Shown here: piece after piece, positions 26,884-34,545 of the stretch
How the letters are laid out: each line of letters begins with the position of its first letter
How positions within the stretch are numbered: the stretch's first letter is position 1
Source of the DNA: Kaistella treverensis
GTDB taxonomy: Bacteria; Bacteroidota; Bacteroidia; Flavobacteriales; Weeksellaceae
DNA: 64,000 bases
Assembly (NCBI RefSeq): GCF_900114045.1
Contig: NZ_FORQ01000003.1
Span: 124,001-188,000 of the forward strand
Reading direction: 5' to 3'
Position numbers and translations under genes: made by a program
Notes under the pieces: model-generated
Told to the model about the DNA's origin: nothing
Database searches by the model: none
What the model saw: the letters and a program-made list of their open reading frames with translations, nothing else

Positions 26884-27945
26884 ATGACTCAAGAGCAAGA
26901 ACAACAGATCATTCACGACCTCAAAGACTGGAAAAAACTTATTAAACCCTACGCATCGCCGGAAACGGACCTCGCCTGGAAACAGATTTTCAATACCATT
27001 TTACCCTTCATCGGAATATTTATTTTAGCCTCAATTCTCTACGAATATTCACTGATTGCAACTTTGGCGGTTTGTATCGTGGGCGGACTTTTTTTAACCC
27101 GCGTCTTCATCATTCAGCATGATTGTGGCCACAACGCGTTTTTCCCCGACCGTAAAAAAAACGATGTAACCGGCTTTATCACAAGCTTTCTGACTTGTAT
27201 TCCCTATAAATATTGGGCAAGATCCCACAACCATCACCACGCGCACCAAGGGCAACTTGATACAAGAACCATTGGCGATGTCAACCTTTTAACCGTTCGC
27301 GAATACGAAGCGCTTTCAAAGTTTGCAAAATTCAAATACCGCATTTACCGTTCATTTCCTGTAATGTTCATCATCGGGCCGGCTTACTATATTTTCGTGC
27401 ACAACCGCATTCCGTTCATCACCTTGAAAGGTTGGGATAAAGAAAGAAAAATGCTGCATTTTACGAACTTGTTTTTGGTTTTATTTTTCGCAGTTCTCGG
27501 GCTTTTACTGTCGTTACCGAGCTTTGATTTGGCTTACGGCTTTAAAAAACTCGCGTTTATTTATGTGCCGATTTTGCTGACTTTCGTTTTTACCGCGATT
27601 TGGTTTTTCTACATGCAACATCAGCATGATCCAAATTACAAAGCTTGGAAAAAAGACTGGGAATATGTGCTGGCGGCGATCAAAGGAAGTTCGTATTATA
27701 AATTACCGGCTATTTTGAACTTTTTTACCGGAAATATCGGTTACCATCATTTGCATCATTTGGCACCGAAAATCCCGTTTTACAAACTGAAAAAATGCAG
27801 CGAAGAAAACCCGATTTTCCAGAAACACGTTTCGCAAATTACTTGGTGGGGCAGTTTAAAATATGCTTTTTACACGCTTTGGGACGAGGAAAATAACCGG
27901 ATGATTAAATTTTCGCATCTGAAGAAAATTCGCGTTCGATCGTAA
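26884..27945 (+). CDS. Fatty acid desaturase (membrane di-iron)
   Basis: Introduces a double bond into acyl chains of membrane lipids using a di-iron centre. All three histidine boxes are present: HDCGHNAFF (near residue 79), HNHHHAHQG (near 115) and YHHLHHLAP (near 286). Hydrophobic pairs lie between them (about 40-75 and 190-250). With 353 residues and this box pattern it resembles acyl-lipid delta-12/omega-6-like desaturases of Bacteroidota; regioselectivity cannot be read from sequence. It has its own strong promoter. Confidence 0.9.
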   Translation: MTQEQEQQIIHDLKDWKKLIKPYASPETDLAWKQIFNTILPFIGIFILASILYEYSLIATLAVCIVGGLFLTRVFIIQHDCGHNAFFPDRKKNDVTGFITSFLTCIPYKYWARSHNHHHAHQGQLDTRTIGDVNLLTVREYEALSKFAKFKYRIYRSFPVMFIIGPAYYIFVHNRIPFITLKGWDKERKMLHFTNLFLVLFFAVLGLLLSLPSFDLAYGFKKLAFIYVPILLTFVFTAIWFFYMQHQHDPNYKAWKKDWEYVLAAIKGSSYYKLPAILNFFTGNIGYHHLHHLAPKIPFYKLKKCSEENPIFQKHVSQITWWGSLKYAFYTLWDEENNRMIKFSHLKKIRVRS

Positions 27946-27956
27946 AAGTACTTTCT

Positions 27957-27964
27957 TACCTTTG
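27957..27964 (+). promoter_or_regulatory. TAnnTTTG promoter box of ruvC (predicts a leaderless mRNA)
   Basis: TACCTTTG ends only 5 nt before the ruvC ATG. With transcription starting about 5-7 nt downstream of the box, the message would begin at or next to the start codon. Confidence 0.7.
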
Positions 27965-27969
27965 CGCTG

Positions 27970-28524
27970 ATGGCGACTGAAAAAATTATTTTAGGAATTG
28001 ATCCCGGAACTACGATTATGGGTTTCGGACTAATTTCTGTCAAGGGAAGTAAAATGGAACTGCTTTCCATTCACGAGCTGATCCTGAAAAAGTATCCAAA
28101 CCACGAAACCAAACTCAAATATATTTTTGAACGGACTTTATCTTTGATTGATGAATTTCATCCGGATGAGGTTGCTCTTGAAGCGCCGTTTTTCGGTAAA
28201 AATGTACAGTCCATGTTGAAGTTGGGTCGCGCACAGGGCGTAGCGATGGCGGCGTCGCTTTACCGCGATGTGCCGATTACGGAATATTCCCCGAAGAAAA
28301 TCAAAATGGCAATCACCGGAAACGGAAACGCCAGCAAAGAACAGGTTGCAGGAATGCTTAAAACTTTGCTGAATCTCAAGGAATTTCCGACGAAATACCT
28401 GGATGCTTCAGACGGTTTGGCGGTGGCGGTTTGTCATCATTTCAATTCCGGAAGCATTTCACAGGATAAATCCTACACTGGCTGGGACAGTTTCCTGAAA
28501 CAGAATCCGGAGCGGCTGAAATAA
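27970..28524 (+). CDS. ruvC: Holliday junction resolvase
   Basis: Endonuclease that cuts Holliday junctions with RuvAB. The N-terminal LGIDPGTTIMGFG supplies the first catalytic aspartate. ALEAPFFGKNVQSMLKLGRAQGVA supplies the Glu and the DNA-contacting helix, and the C-terminal DASDGLAVAVCHH supplies the last acidic residues. 184 residues, normal. ruvB is in a separate locus at 47432. Confidence 0.96.
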   Translation: MATEKIILGIDPGTTIMGFGLISVKGSKMELLSIHELILKKYPNHETKLKYIFERTLSLIDEFHPDEVALEAPFFGKNVQSMLKLGRAQGVAMAASLYRDVPITEYSPKKIKMAITGNGNASKEQVAGMLKTLLNLKEFPTKYLDASDGLAVAVCHHFNSGSISQDKSYTGWDSFLKQNPERLK

Positions 28525-28552
28525 GCTAAGTACTTAAAAATCAAAATCCTTT

Positions 28553-28584
28553 TTTGTAAATTACATTTACAGCATATTTACAAA
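28553..28584. repeat. 9-bp perfect inverted repeat upstream of the DUF4407 gene
   Basis: TTTGTAAAT (28553-28561) and ATTTACAAA (28576-28584) are exact reverse complements 14 nt apart, with further ATTTAC words in and around them. It may be an operator or part of the promoter; no exact TAnnTTTG box is present in this gap. Confidence 0.5.
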
Positions 28585-28664
28585 GCATTTACTTGGCTAA
28601 ACCTAATACTATTTGTAACATTGTTGCGTTTTCTAAGACCAATTAATTATTAGCGCTTCTAAGC

Positions 28665-29744
28665 ATGAAAAATCAAAAAATAAATCCGGTGAATTCTGCA
28701 GGTCATTCTATGAACTGGTTTCAGAAATTTCTGATGGTTTGCTCCGGTGGAAATATTCATATTTTAAGAAAAACTCCTAGCGAATGGAACAAATTTTCCG
28801 GAATTGGCGGAATTGTGCTTTTCACCGCGATTTTCGCCACACTTTCTGCGGGTTACGCGATGTTCACGGTGTTCGACAATATCTGGATTTCGGTAGGTTT
28901 CGCAGTTTTGTGGGGTTTAATGATTTTCAATTTAGACCGTTACATTGTTTCTTCGATTAAAAAAACAGGGCCGTGGTGGAACCAGATTTTAATGGCAATT
29001 CCGCGATTAATTTTAGCTGCTTTTTTGGGCATTATTATTTCAAAACCGTTGGAGCTGAAGATTTTTGAAAAAGAAGTGAATAAGCAACTGAACACCATTA
29101 TTCAACGAAATAAAACGCAGTTGCAAGCCGAAATGAACGGACGAATTTTGCAGCAATCCGGACCTTTTGAAACCGAAAAGAATCAAATTCAAACCAAAAT
29201 TGCAGAATACCAAAAATCTTATGATTCTGCTTCGGTGGAACTTGAAAAAGAAATTTTAGGAAAACAAAGCGGATTAACCAGCGGAAAAGTGGGTTTCGGG
29301 TCGAATGCTAAACGAAAAGCTGAACTGAAAGAACAGCGCCGGGCGGATCTTGAAAATTATCAGAAACAAATGGCGCCGCGCCTGGAATATCTTGATAAGG
29401 AAGTTTCTAAAGTGTACACCAACATCGAAAAAGAGCGCGATAAAACTGAAACTTTTGAAGATCAGTTTAACGGTTTTGCGGCGCGTTTGCAGGCTTTGGA
29501 TGAATTGGGCAAAAATTCAGCGATAATCGCAGTCGCGGCGGCTTTTATCATGGGCTTATTCATCACACTGGAAATTGCGCCGGTTTTGGTTAAATTAATT
29601 TCGACCGTTGGACCGTACGATCATCTTTTAGAAAAAACCGAGAACGATTTCCGGCTTTATTCAAAAGAAAAAGTGGAAAAAGGAAATGCTTTAACCAACC
29701 ATCGGATTGAAGATTTTAAAGACCGTCTCGGTGAAGATGAATAA
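28665..29744 (+). CDS. DUF4407 membrane protein with long coiled coil
   Basis: 359 residues. Three hydrophobic spans near the N-terminus (about 44-65, 75-93, 108-127) are followed by a charged coiled-coil region (about 130-280, rich in Glu, Lys and Gln) and a final span (about 283-303, IIAVAAAFIMGLFITLEIAPVLV). The family is widespread in Bacteroidota and actinobacteria and has no known function. The hairpin between the spans suggests a large soluble loop. Monocistronic with a strong terminator. Confidence 0.82.
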   Translation: MKNQKINPVNSAGHSMNWFQKFLMVCSGGNIHILRKTPSEWNKFSGIGGIVLFTAIFATLSAGYAMFTVFDNIWISVGFAVLWGLMIFNLDRYIVSSIKKTGPWWNQILMAIPRLILAAFLGIIISKPLELKIFEKEVNKQLNTIIQRNKTQLQAEMNGRILQQSGPFETEKNQIQTKIAEYQKSYDSASVELEKEILGKQSGLTSGKVGFGSNAKRKAELKEQRRADLENYQKQMAPRLEYLDKEVSKVYTNIEKERDKTETFEDQFNGFAARLQALDELGKNSAIIAVAAAFIMGLFITLEIAPVLVKLISTVGPYDHLLEKTENDFRLYSKEKVEKGNALTNHRIEDFKDRLGEDE

Positions 29745-29751
29745 TAAAAAA

Positions 29752-29776
29752 AAACCTGCTTTAAGCAGGTTTTTTT
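29752..29776 (+). terminator. Terminator of the DUF4407 gene
   Basis: AAACCTGCTTTAAGCAGGTT is a perfect palindrome flanked by an A-tract and a T-tract, so it can also stop minus-strand transcription leaving the nirK cluster. Confidence 0.88.
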
Positions 29777-29795
29777 TGTGTTTAAAAAGTTTAAT

Positions 29796-30368
29796 TTATA
29801 ACTGATTTACCGTTTGCGCAACTTCATCAGCGTTTACGGTTCCTTCGGCTTGTTTTACCATTTCACCTTCCTTGTTGAAAACGGTGATAATGTTGGAATG
29901 AGAAAAAACAATCGGTGAAATCTTTTTATATTTTACCGCTAAAACATTCGCGAGTTCGCGTACAGATTCTTTGTCACTGCGCAGAAATAACCAGGGCTCA
30001 CCGGAAATTTTATTTTGCGCGGCGTACTGTTTCAAAACTTCCGGCGTATCATTTTCCGGATCTATGGAAACCATTACCATTGTGGTTTCTTTCAGTTTGT
30101 CTGCATCGATTTTCTTAGCGATTTTTTTCATGTCTGAAACCAAAAGCGGACAGGCAGTTTTACAGCTTGTGAAAATCATGACCATGACAAGGTTTTTACC
30201 TTTCAGATCGCGGAGCTGAAGTTGCTTTGCATCCTGGTTTTCCCATTTTGAATCCAATAAAAATATCGACTCATTCAGGGCTTTTTTTTCGTTTTTCGGA
30301 ACTTCGTTTTCTTTACAGGAAAACAGAAAAAATACCGAAAAGAGCAGGATAAAAATATTTTTCATCAT
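29796..30368 (-). CDS. SCO1/SenC family copper chaperone lipoprotein
   Basis: Delivers copper to periplasmic cuproenzymes. Lipoprotein signal FSVFFLFSC (Cys18), thioredoxin fold with the copper-binding FTSCKTACPL (Cys69, Cys73) and the third ligand His157 in VFSHSNIITVF. The full CxxxC-His set is intact. It is the last gene of nirK/FGE-like/SCO and overlaps the FGE-like gene by 4 nt (ATGA), so it is translationally coupled. Its place behind a copper nitrite reductase suggests that NirK, rather than cytochrome oxidase, is its client here (inference). Confidence 0.9.
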   Translation of the reverse strand: MMKNIFILLFSVFFLFSCKENEVPKNEKKALNESIFLLDSKWENQDAKQLQLRDLKGKNLVMVMIFTSCKTACPLLVSDMKKIAKKIDADKLKETTMVMVSIDPENDTPEVLKQYAAQNKISGEPWLFLRSDKESVRELANVLAVKYKKISPIVFSHSNIITVFNKEGEMVKQAEGTVNADEVAQTVNQL

Positions 30369-31204
30369 TTTGTTACATCTTTAGCACATCGGAAACCGAG
30401 ATTTCCTACCGTGTAATTTGCTTTTAAACTGGAGCGGAACGCGTAACGCATGTACGAGGCGTAATTTAAAACATCGGTTGTGCTGGTCGCAGCTGCGGCG
30501 CAGAATAAACCTTTGTCATCAAATTCAGCAGTTCTGGAATCGCTCGTCGTCATTATTGAGTTAAAATCGTCCGTCCATTCCCAAACCAGATCAAACATAT
30601 TATAAGCGCCCCAATAATTGGGTTTTGAAATTTTTACCGGGTGTTTCTCCCGATTTTTTTCATTATAAAGATTGATAAGGTGAGAGGAGTAGGTTGGTTT
30701 GTCTCGCGCATTTGCGCTTTCTTCATCTGACATCGCCACAAATTCCCATTCGTCCAGAGTTGGCAATCTTTTGCCGGCACTTTTAGCATATGCTTTTGCG
30801 GCAAACCAGGAAACGAACGTTACAGCTGCATTAGGATTTGCACCTTTGGGTAAAGTTTCGTCGTCCTGCCAGTCTTTCAGATAGGTTTCATCAGCGAAAG
30901 CGGCTTTAACATTGCTGCGTTTCCATTTCGGATTTTTCTTTACAAAATCTAAGAATTCAGCGTTGGTAACAGGTCTTTCATCGAGTAAAAAATCCTGAAC
31001 TTCTACAAAAGAGCTGTCTTCACCATAAAATGGCTGATACTCGGCACCTTTAATCAAAACCATTTTTACATCCGGTGTGATTGCAGCTTCTTCTAAATGA
31101 TTTAAAGAATCTTTGTGCGTATTGGTGGCGGAAATCTTTTCGCAGGCGGTGAGTAGAAAAAAGAAACCACCAAAGAATAAGATTATTTTAAAAATTTTAG
31201 ACAT
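30365..31204 (-). CDS. FGE/SUMF1-fold lipoprotein of the nirK cluster
   Basis: About 279 residues. The ATG at 31204 is chosen over one 33 nt upstream because it begins a clean lipoprotein signal (IFKIILFFGGFFFLLTAC). The body has the formylglycine-generating-enzyme fold: LLDERPVTNAEFLDFV, AVTFVSWFAAKAYAKSAGKR, LPTLDEWEFVA, VWEWTDDF and terminal GFRCA. The two active-site cysteines of true FGE are not both there: one Cys is seen in GLFCAAAA, while the second position reads NYASYMRYAFR without Cys. It is probably not a sulfatase activator. The context suggests a role in nitrite reductase maturation or electron supply. Confidence 0.8.
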   Translation of the reverse strand: MSKIFKIILFFGGFFFLLTACEKISATNTHKDSLNHLEEAAITPDVKMVLIKGAEYQPFYGEDSSFVEVQDFLLDERPVTNAEFLDFVKKNPKWKRSNVKAAFADETYLKDWQDDETLPKGANPNAAVTFVSWFAAKAYAKSAGKRLPTLDEWEFVAMSDEESANARDKPTYSSHLINLYNEKNREKHPVKISKPNYWGAYNMFDLVWEWTDDFNSIMTTSDSRTAEFDDKGLFCAAAATSTTDVLNYASYMRYAFRSSLKANYTVGNLGFRCAKDVTK

Positions 31205-31239
31205 GGTGATTTCTTTTACTGATTTATAAGTGAACAATA

Positions 31240-32277
31240 TTATTGAACTTTATGGAAAATTTTTGGATTTTTCTCGCCGGTAACTTTCAGCATTCCGATA
31301 GCTCCTTTGTTGAAGGCGCGGAAAATAGAGTGGTCCACTAAAATATAGTTTCCTGGCTCTTCTACTTTGAATTCTACCATTGCAGCTCCACCAGCAGGGA
31401 TTACAGTTGTCTGAACATTTTTGTTGATCATGTCGCCACCTTCTACGTAAACTCTATCGAAGATTTCGCCAATCACGTGGAATGAAGATACCAAGTTTGG
31501 TCCACCATTACCTACAAAGAAACGAACTGTTTCACCTACTTTAGCTTCCAAAGCGTCTGCACCCATCAATTTGTTTTTCTTACCGTTGAAGACAACATAA
31601 GTTGGTCTTTCGTCAACACCTTTGTCCTGATCGAATTCCTGAAGACCTTTTTCGTCGGTTTTTCCTTTGGTGTAGAATTCACCTTGCATGATGTAATATT
31701 CACGGTCAACTTTTGGCAATCCACCTTCCGGTTCTACTAGGATCAAACCGTACATACCGTTTGCAATGTGTAATGGAACTGGCGCTGCAGCACAGTGATA
31801 CACATAAAGACCTGGATTTAAAGCTTTGAAATTGAAGATCGCTTCTTTTCCCGGTGCAACGTTGGTAGCTTCAGCACCACCACCTGGGCCGTTCACAGCG
31901 TGAAGGTCGATGTTATGCGGCATTACGCTGTTACTTGCGTTTTTCAGGTGAAGCTCCACTTCGTCACCTACACGGATTCTAATGAAAGTTCCCGGTACTG
32001 TACTGTTGAAAGTCCAGAATTTGTAAGTTACACCATCAGCCAATTCGCCTTCTTCTTCAGTAGCTTCCAGGTGAACTACAACTTTTTTCGCTGCTCTGTT
32101 ACCGATTGCGGCAGGAACCATTGGCGGGTCTAATTTTTTCTGCACTTCTGTTTCACCACTTACCTTCATATCCATTGCAGAATTTTCAGTAGTTTTAGCG
32201 CCGTTGTCGCCTGTGGTTTGTTTGCACGCCTGTAATGTTAAAAGGGCTAATGCAAAACTTGTGATAATTCTTTTCAT
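31240..32277 (-). CDS. nirK: Copper-containing nitrite reductase (NO-forming)
   Basis: Reduces nitrite to nitric oxide in the periplasm, the committing step of denitrification. Lipoprotein signal (Cys18), as in outer-membrane AniA of Neisseria, then two cupredoxin domains. All ligands are visible: type-1 copper His121, Cys162, His170, Met175; type-2 copper His126, His161, His316; catalytic Asp124 (in [10 protein letters not shown]) and His267 (SSFHVIGE). The loop [18 protein letters not shown] matches the AniA-like class. First gene of nirK/FGE-like/SCO, with its own promoter covered by a palindrome. No nor or nos genes are in the window. Confidence 0.94.
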   Translation of the reverse strand: MKRIITSFALALLTLQACKQTTGDNGAKTTENSAMDMKVSGETEVQKKLDPPMVPAAIGNRAAKKVVVHLEATEEEGELADGVTYKFWTFNSTVPGTFIRIRVGDEVELHLKNASNSVMPHNIDLHAVNGPGGGAEATNVAPGKEAIFNFKALNPGLYVYHCAAAPVPLHIANGMYGLILVEPEGGLPKVDREYYIMQGEFYTKGKTDEKGLQEFDQDKGVDERPTYVVFNGKKNKLMGADALEAKVGETVRFFVGNGGPNLVSSFHVIGEIFDRVYVEGGDMINKNVQTTVIPAGGAAMVEFKVEEPGNYILVDHSIFRAFNKGAIGMLKVTGEKNPKIFHKVQ

Positions 32278-32303
32278 TTTAAAGAGATTTTTTTTACTGT
32301 TTT

Positions 32304-32329
32304 TTAATAGGACAAAATTATCCTAATTA
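32304..32329. promoter_or_regulatory. Candidate operator palindrome over the nirK promoter
   Basis: The two 13-nt halves TTAATAGGACAAA and, on the other strand, TAATTAGGATAAT agree at 9 of 13 positions, with core GGAyAA-TTrTCC. It spans the whole -7 box. A repressor or redox/NO-responsive regulator could bind here; which one is unknown. Confidence 0.5.
32313..32320 (-). promoter_or_regulatory. TAnnTTTG promoter box of nirK
   Basis: TAATTTTG on the minus strand, 35 nt before the nirK start codon. Confidence 0.65.
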
Positions 32330-32467
32330 GACTTTATTTCAAAATTTGCTGATATGAATTTTATCATCTGGAAATAGCTTTCTTCTGCATTAAATTTTCC
32401 GGGTGAAATGAGCATATTTTGGTTATTTCTGATGGTTGTCAAAAAATGTTTTTGGTTCGGTTAAAAT

Positions 32468-32923
32468 TTAATTATTGGAAAGTTTCAAGATCAGCGGTTC
32501 TGTAATGTCTTTTTGAGAATAATAATTCGCGCCGCAAATATCTGATTTTAAAGTGTAATTTCCTTTATCGATGACAAATTGGTTTTTAGACTGACGCGGA
32601 ACTGGCAAATTGTAAATTTTTGTAGAATTAATGCCAACCAGCCTAATAATAATATTACAGTTGGATCTATTTTCGATGACGGCGCCTGTTTGTTTTTCCG
32701 TCGGGTCAGGATCATTTAAAAGGTAAGTCAGCACTTCAGCGGTAACTTTTCTTTTATCGATCTGGTCTTTTGCCATCAGCTGGTCAAATTCTGAACCTTC
32801 GTTTTTCGGCGCCGAAGCGTTGGTCGGTGCCTGACCGGCAGGAGAGCGGTAGACGCTTCCCGGTGGCAAAACCTCGCAACTCAGAAAAAAAAGCAGTAAA
32901 AACCCCGAAAAAATAGATTTCAT
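32468..32923 (-). CDS. DUF6759-like lipoprotein
   Basis: 151 residues with lipoprotein signal IFSGFLLLFFLSC (Cys16), a Pro/Ala-rich tether, then the domain ENRSNCNIIIRLVG, YNLPVPRQSK, KGNYTLKSDICGANYYSQKD. It is paralogous to the C-terminal domain of the plus-strand gene at 16768-17529, with the same two cysteines, but lacks that protein's long helical insert. Stand-alone gene between nirK and guaB. Function unknown. Confidence 0.72.
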   Translation of the reverse strand: MKSIFSGFLLLFFLSCEVLPPGSVYRSPAGQAPTNASAPKNEGSEFDQLMAKDQIDKRKVTAEVLTYLLNDPDPTEKQTGAVIENRSNCNIIIRLVGINSTKIYNLPVPRQSKNQFVIDKGNYTLKSDICGANYYSQKDITEPLILKLSNN

Positions 32924-32965
32924 AAAACTTCTAAAAAAGTAAATATAATAAAATTACAACAAAAC

Positions 32966-32984
32966 GCCGAAGCAGAACTCCGGC
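32966..32984 (-). terminator. Terminator of guaB
   Basis: On the minus strand GCCGGAG and CTTCGGC form a stem (one mismatch) around TTCTG and are followed by GTTTTGTTGTAATTTT. Confidence 0.6.
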
Positions 32985-33010
32985 ATAAATTTTTAAAAAA
33001 AACCTTGTTT

Positions 33011-34471
33011 TTACAATGAATAATTCGGTGCTTCCTGCGTGATAATCACGTCGTGCGGATGAGATTCTTTCAAACCGCTTCCGGTAATCATCACCATTTT
33101 ACCTTCGTTCTGCAAAGTGGTAATGTCTTTCGTGCCGCAATATCCCATACCGGCACGGATGCCGCCTGTGAGCTGAAAAACTACATCTTCCAAACTTCCT
33201 TTGTGCGGAACGCGACCTTCAATTCCTTCCGGAACAAATTTTTTCGCTTCGCTTTGAAAATATCTTTCTTTTCCGCCTCTTCGCATCGCAGAAAGCGAGC
33301 CCATTCCCTGATAAGATTTGAATTTTCTTCCTTGGAAAATAATTTCTTCACCTGGAGCTTCATCAGTTCCGGCCAGTAATGAGCCGAGCATTACCGCGCT
33401 TGCACCCGAAGCCAAAGCTTTTACGATGTCACCGGAAAGTTTAATTCCACCATCAGCGATAACAGCAACATTTTTACTTTTTGCATATTCGAAAACATTG
33501 TAAATCGCGGAAAGTTGCGGAACGCCAACACCGGCAACAACTCTGGTGGTACAGATGGAGCCCGGACCAACGCCTACTTTAAGAATATTGGCACCGGCTT
33601 CAATTAAATCTTTAGCCCCTTCATCCGTTACGATATTTCCGCCGACAATATCTAAATCAGGGAAATTTTTACGTATTTCTGCAACTTTATCGAGAACACC
33701 CTTAGAATGACCATGCGCTGAATCTACAGCGATAATATCAACTCCGGCATTTACCAAAGCGGTAACGCGGTCAATGGTATCTTCGCCAACACCAACCCCG
33801 GCACCTACAATCAGGCGGCCATTTTGGTCTTTGTTCGCATTTGGATATTCCATTTGGTTGTCGATGTCTTTAATAGTAATTAAACCAACCAGTTTGAAGT
33901 TCTGGTCAACAATCGGAAGCTTTTCAATGCGGTTTTGAAGCAGTATTTCTTTTGCCTGTTCCAGCGTGGTTGCTTTGTCGGAAGTAATTAGCTTATCTTT
34001 CGTCATTAATTCTTCCACCTTCGCATCGAGATTTTGCTGATATTTTACGTCGCGGTTTGTAATGATTCCGATCAGCGTATTTTCTTCATCAACCACTGGT
34101 AAACCAGAGATTTTGTAAGTCGCCATCAGATCGCGCGCTTCTTTTAAAGTATGGTCTTTTGTTAAAGTAACCGGGTCGGAAATCATGCCGTTTTCCGAAC
34201 GTTTCACGCGGTAAACCTGCGAAGCCTGCTCCTCAATCGGCATATTTTTATGGATAAAACCCAAACCACCGATTCGCGCGAGCGCAATAGCCATTTCAGC
34301 TTCGGTAACGGTATCCATCGCTGCCGAAATAATCGGAGTCTGAAGCGTAATTTTATCGGAAAGTCGTGATTTTAGGGAAACCTGATTAGGTAAAACTTCG
34401 GAATAAGAAGGAATTAACAGAACGTCATCGAAAGTGATGGCAGTTTCTACGATTTTGTTGTGAATAGACAT
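33011..34471 (-). CDS. guaB: Inosine-5'-monophosphate dehydrogenase
   Basis: Converts IMP to XMP with NAD, the first committed step of GMP synthesis. TIM barrel with [17 protein letters not shown] at the N-terminus and the catalytic loop [19 protein letters not shown] (Cys in SICTT). Two CBS domains are inserted at about residues 90-205, and the flap [22 protein letters not shown] is near the C-terminus. The start at 34471 is chosen because an earlier ATG (34498) lies upstream of the promoter box at 34486-34493. About 486 residues, normal. Confidence 0.96.
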   Translation of the reverse strand: MSIHNKIVETAITFDDVLLIPSYSEVLPNQVSLKSRLSDKITLQTPIISAAMDTVTEAEMAIALARIGGLGFIHKNMPIEEQASQVYRVKRSENGMISDPVTLTKDHTLKEARDLMATYKISGLPVVDEENTLIGIITNRDVKYQQNLDAKVEELMTKDKLITSDKATTLEQAKEILLQNRIEKLPIVDQNFKLVGLITIKDIDNQMEYPNANKDQNGRLIVGAGVGVGEDTIDRVTALVNAGVDIIAVDSAHGHSKGVLDKVAEIRKNFPDLDIVGGNIVTDEGAKDLIEAGANILKVGVGPGSICTTRVVAGVGVPQLSAIYNVFEYAKSKNVAVIADGGIKLSGDIVKALASGASAVMLGSLLAGTDEAPGEEIIFQGRKFKSYQGMGSLSAMRRGGKERYFQSEAKKFVPEGIEGRVPHKGSLEDVVFQLTGGIRAGMGYCGTKDITTLQNEGKMVMITGSGLKESHPHDVIITQEAPNYSL

Positions 34472-34485
34472 CTTTACTTTCTGTG

Positions 34486-34493
34486 CAAAATTA
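34486..34493 (-). promoter_or_regulatory. TAnnTTTG promoter box of guaB
   Basis: TAATTTTG on the minus strand, 14 nt before the chosen guaB ATG. It rules out the longer reading frame. Confidence 0.7.
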
Positions 34494-34513
34494 AGCAATT
34501 TTTATTTAAAATG

Positions 34514-34545
34514 AAAAATTTGCCTCTTTTAACGGCAAATTTTTA
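34514..34545. repeat. Intergenic palindromic element, copy l
   Basis: Core TGCCTCTTTTAACGGCA (34521-34537) flanked by AAAAATT and TTTTTAATT. It touches the 3' end of the T9SS type-B gene and may terminate it. Confidence 0.7.
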
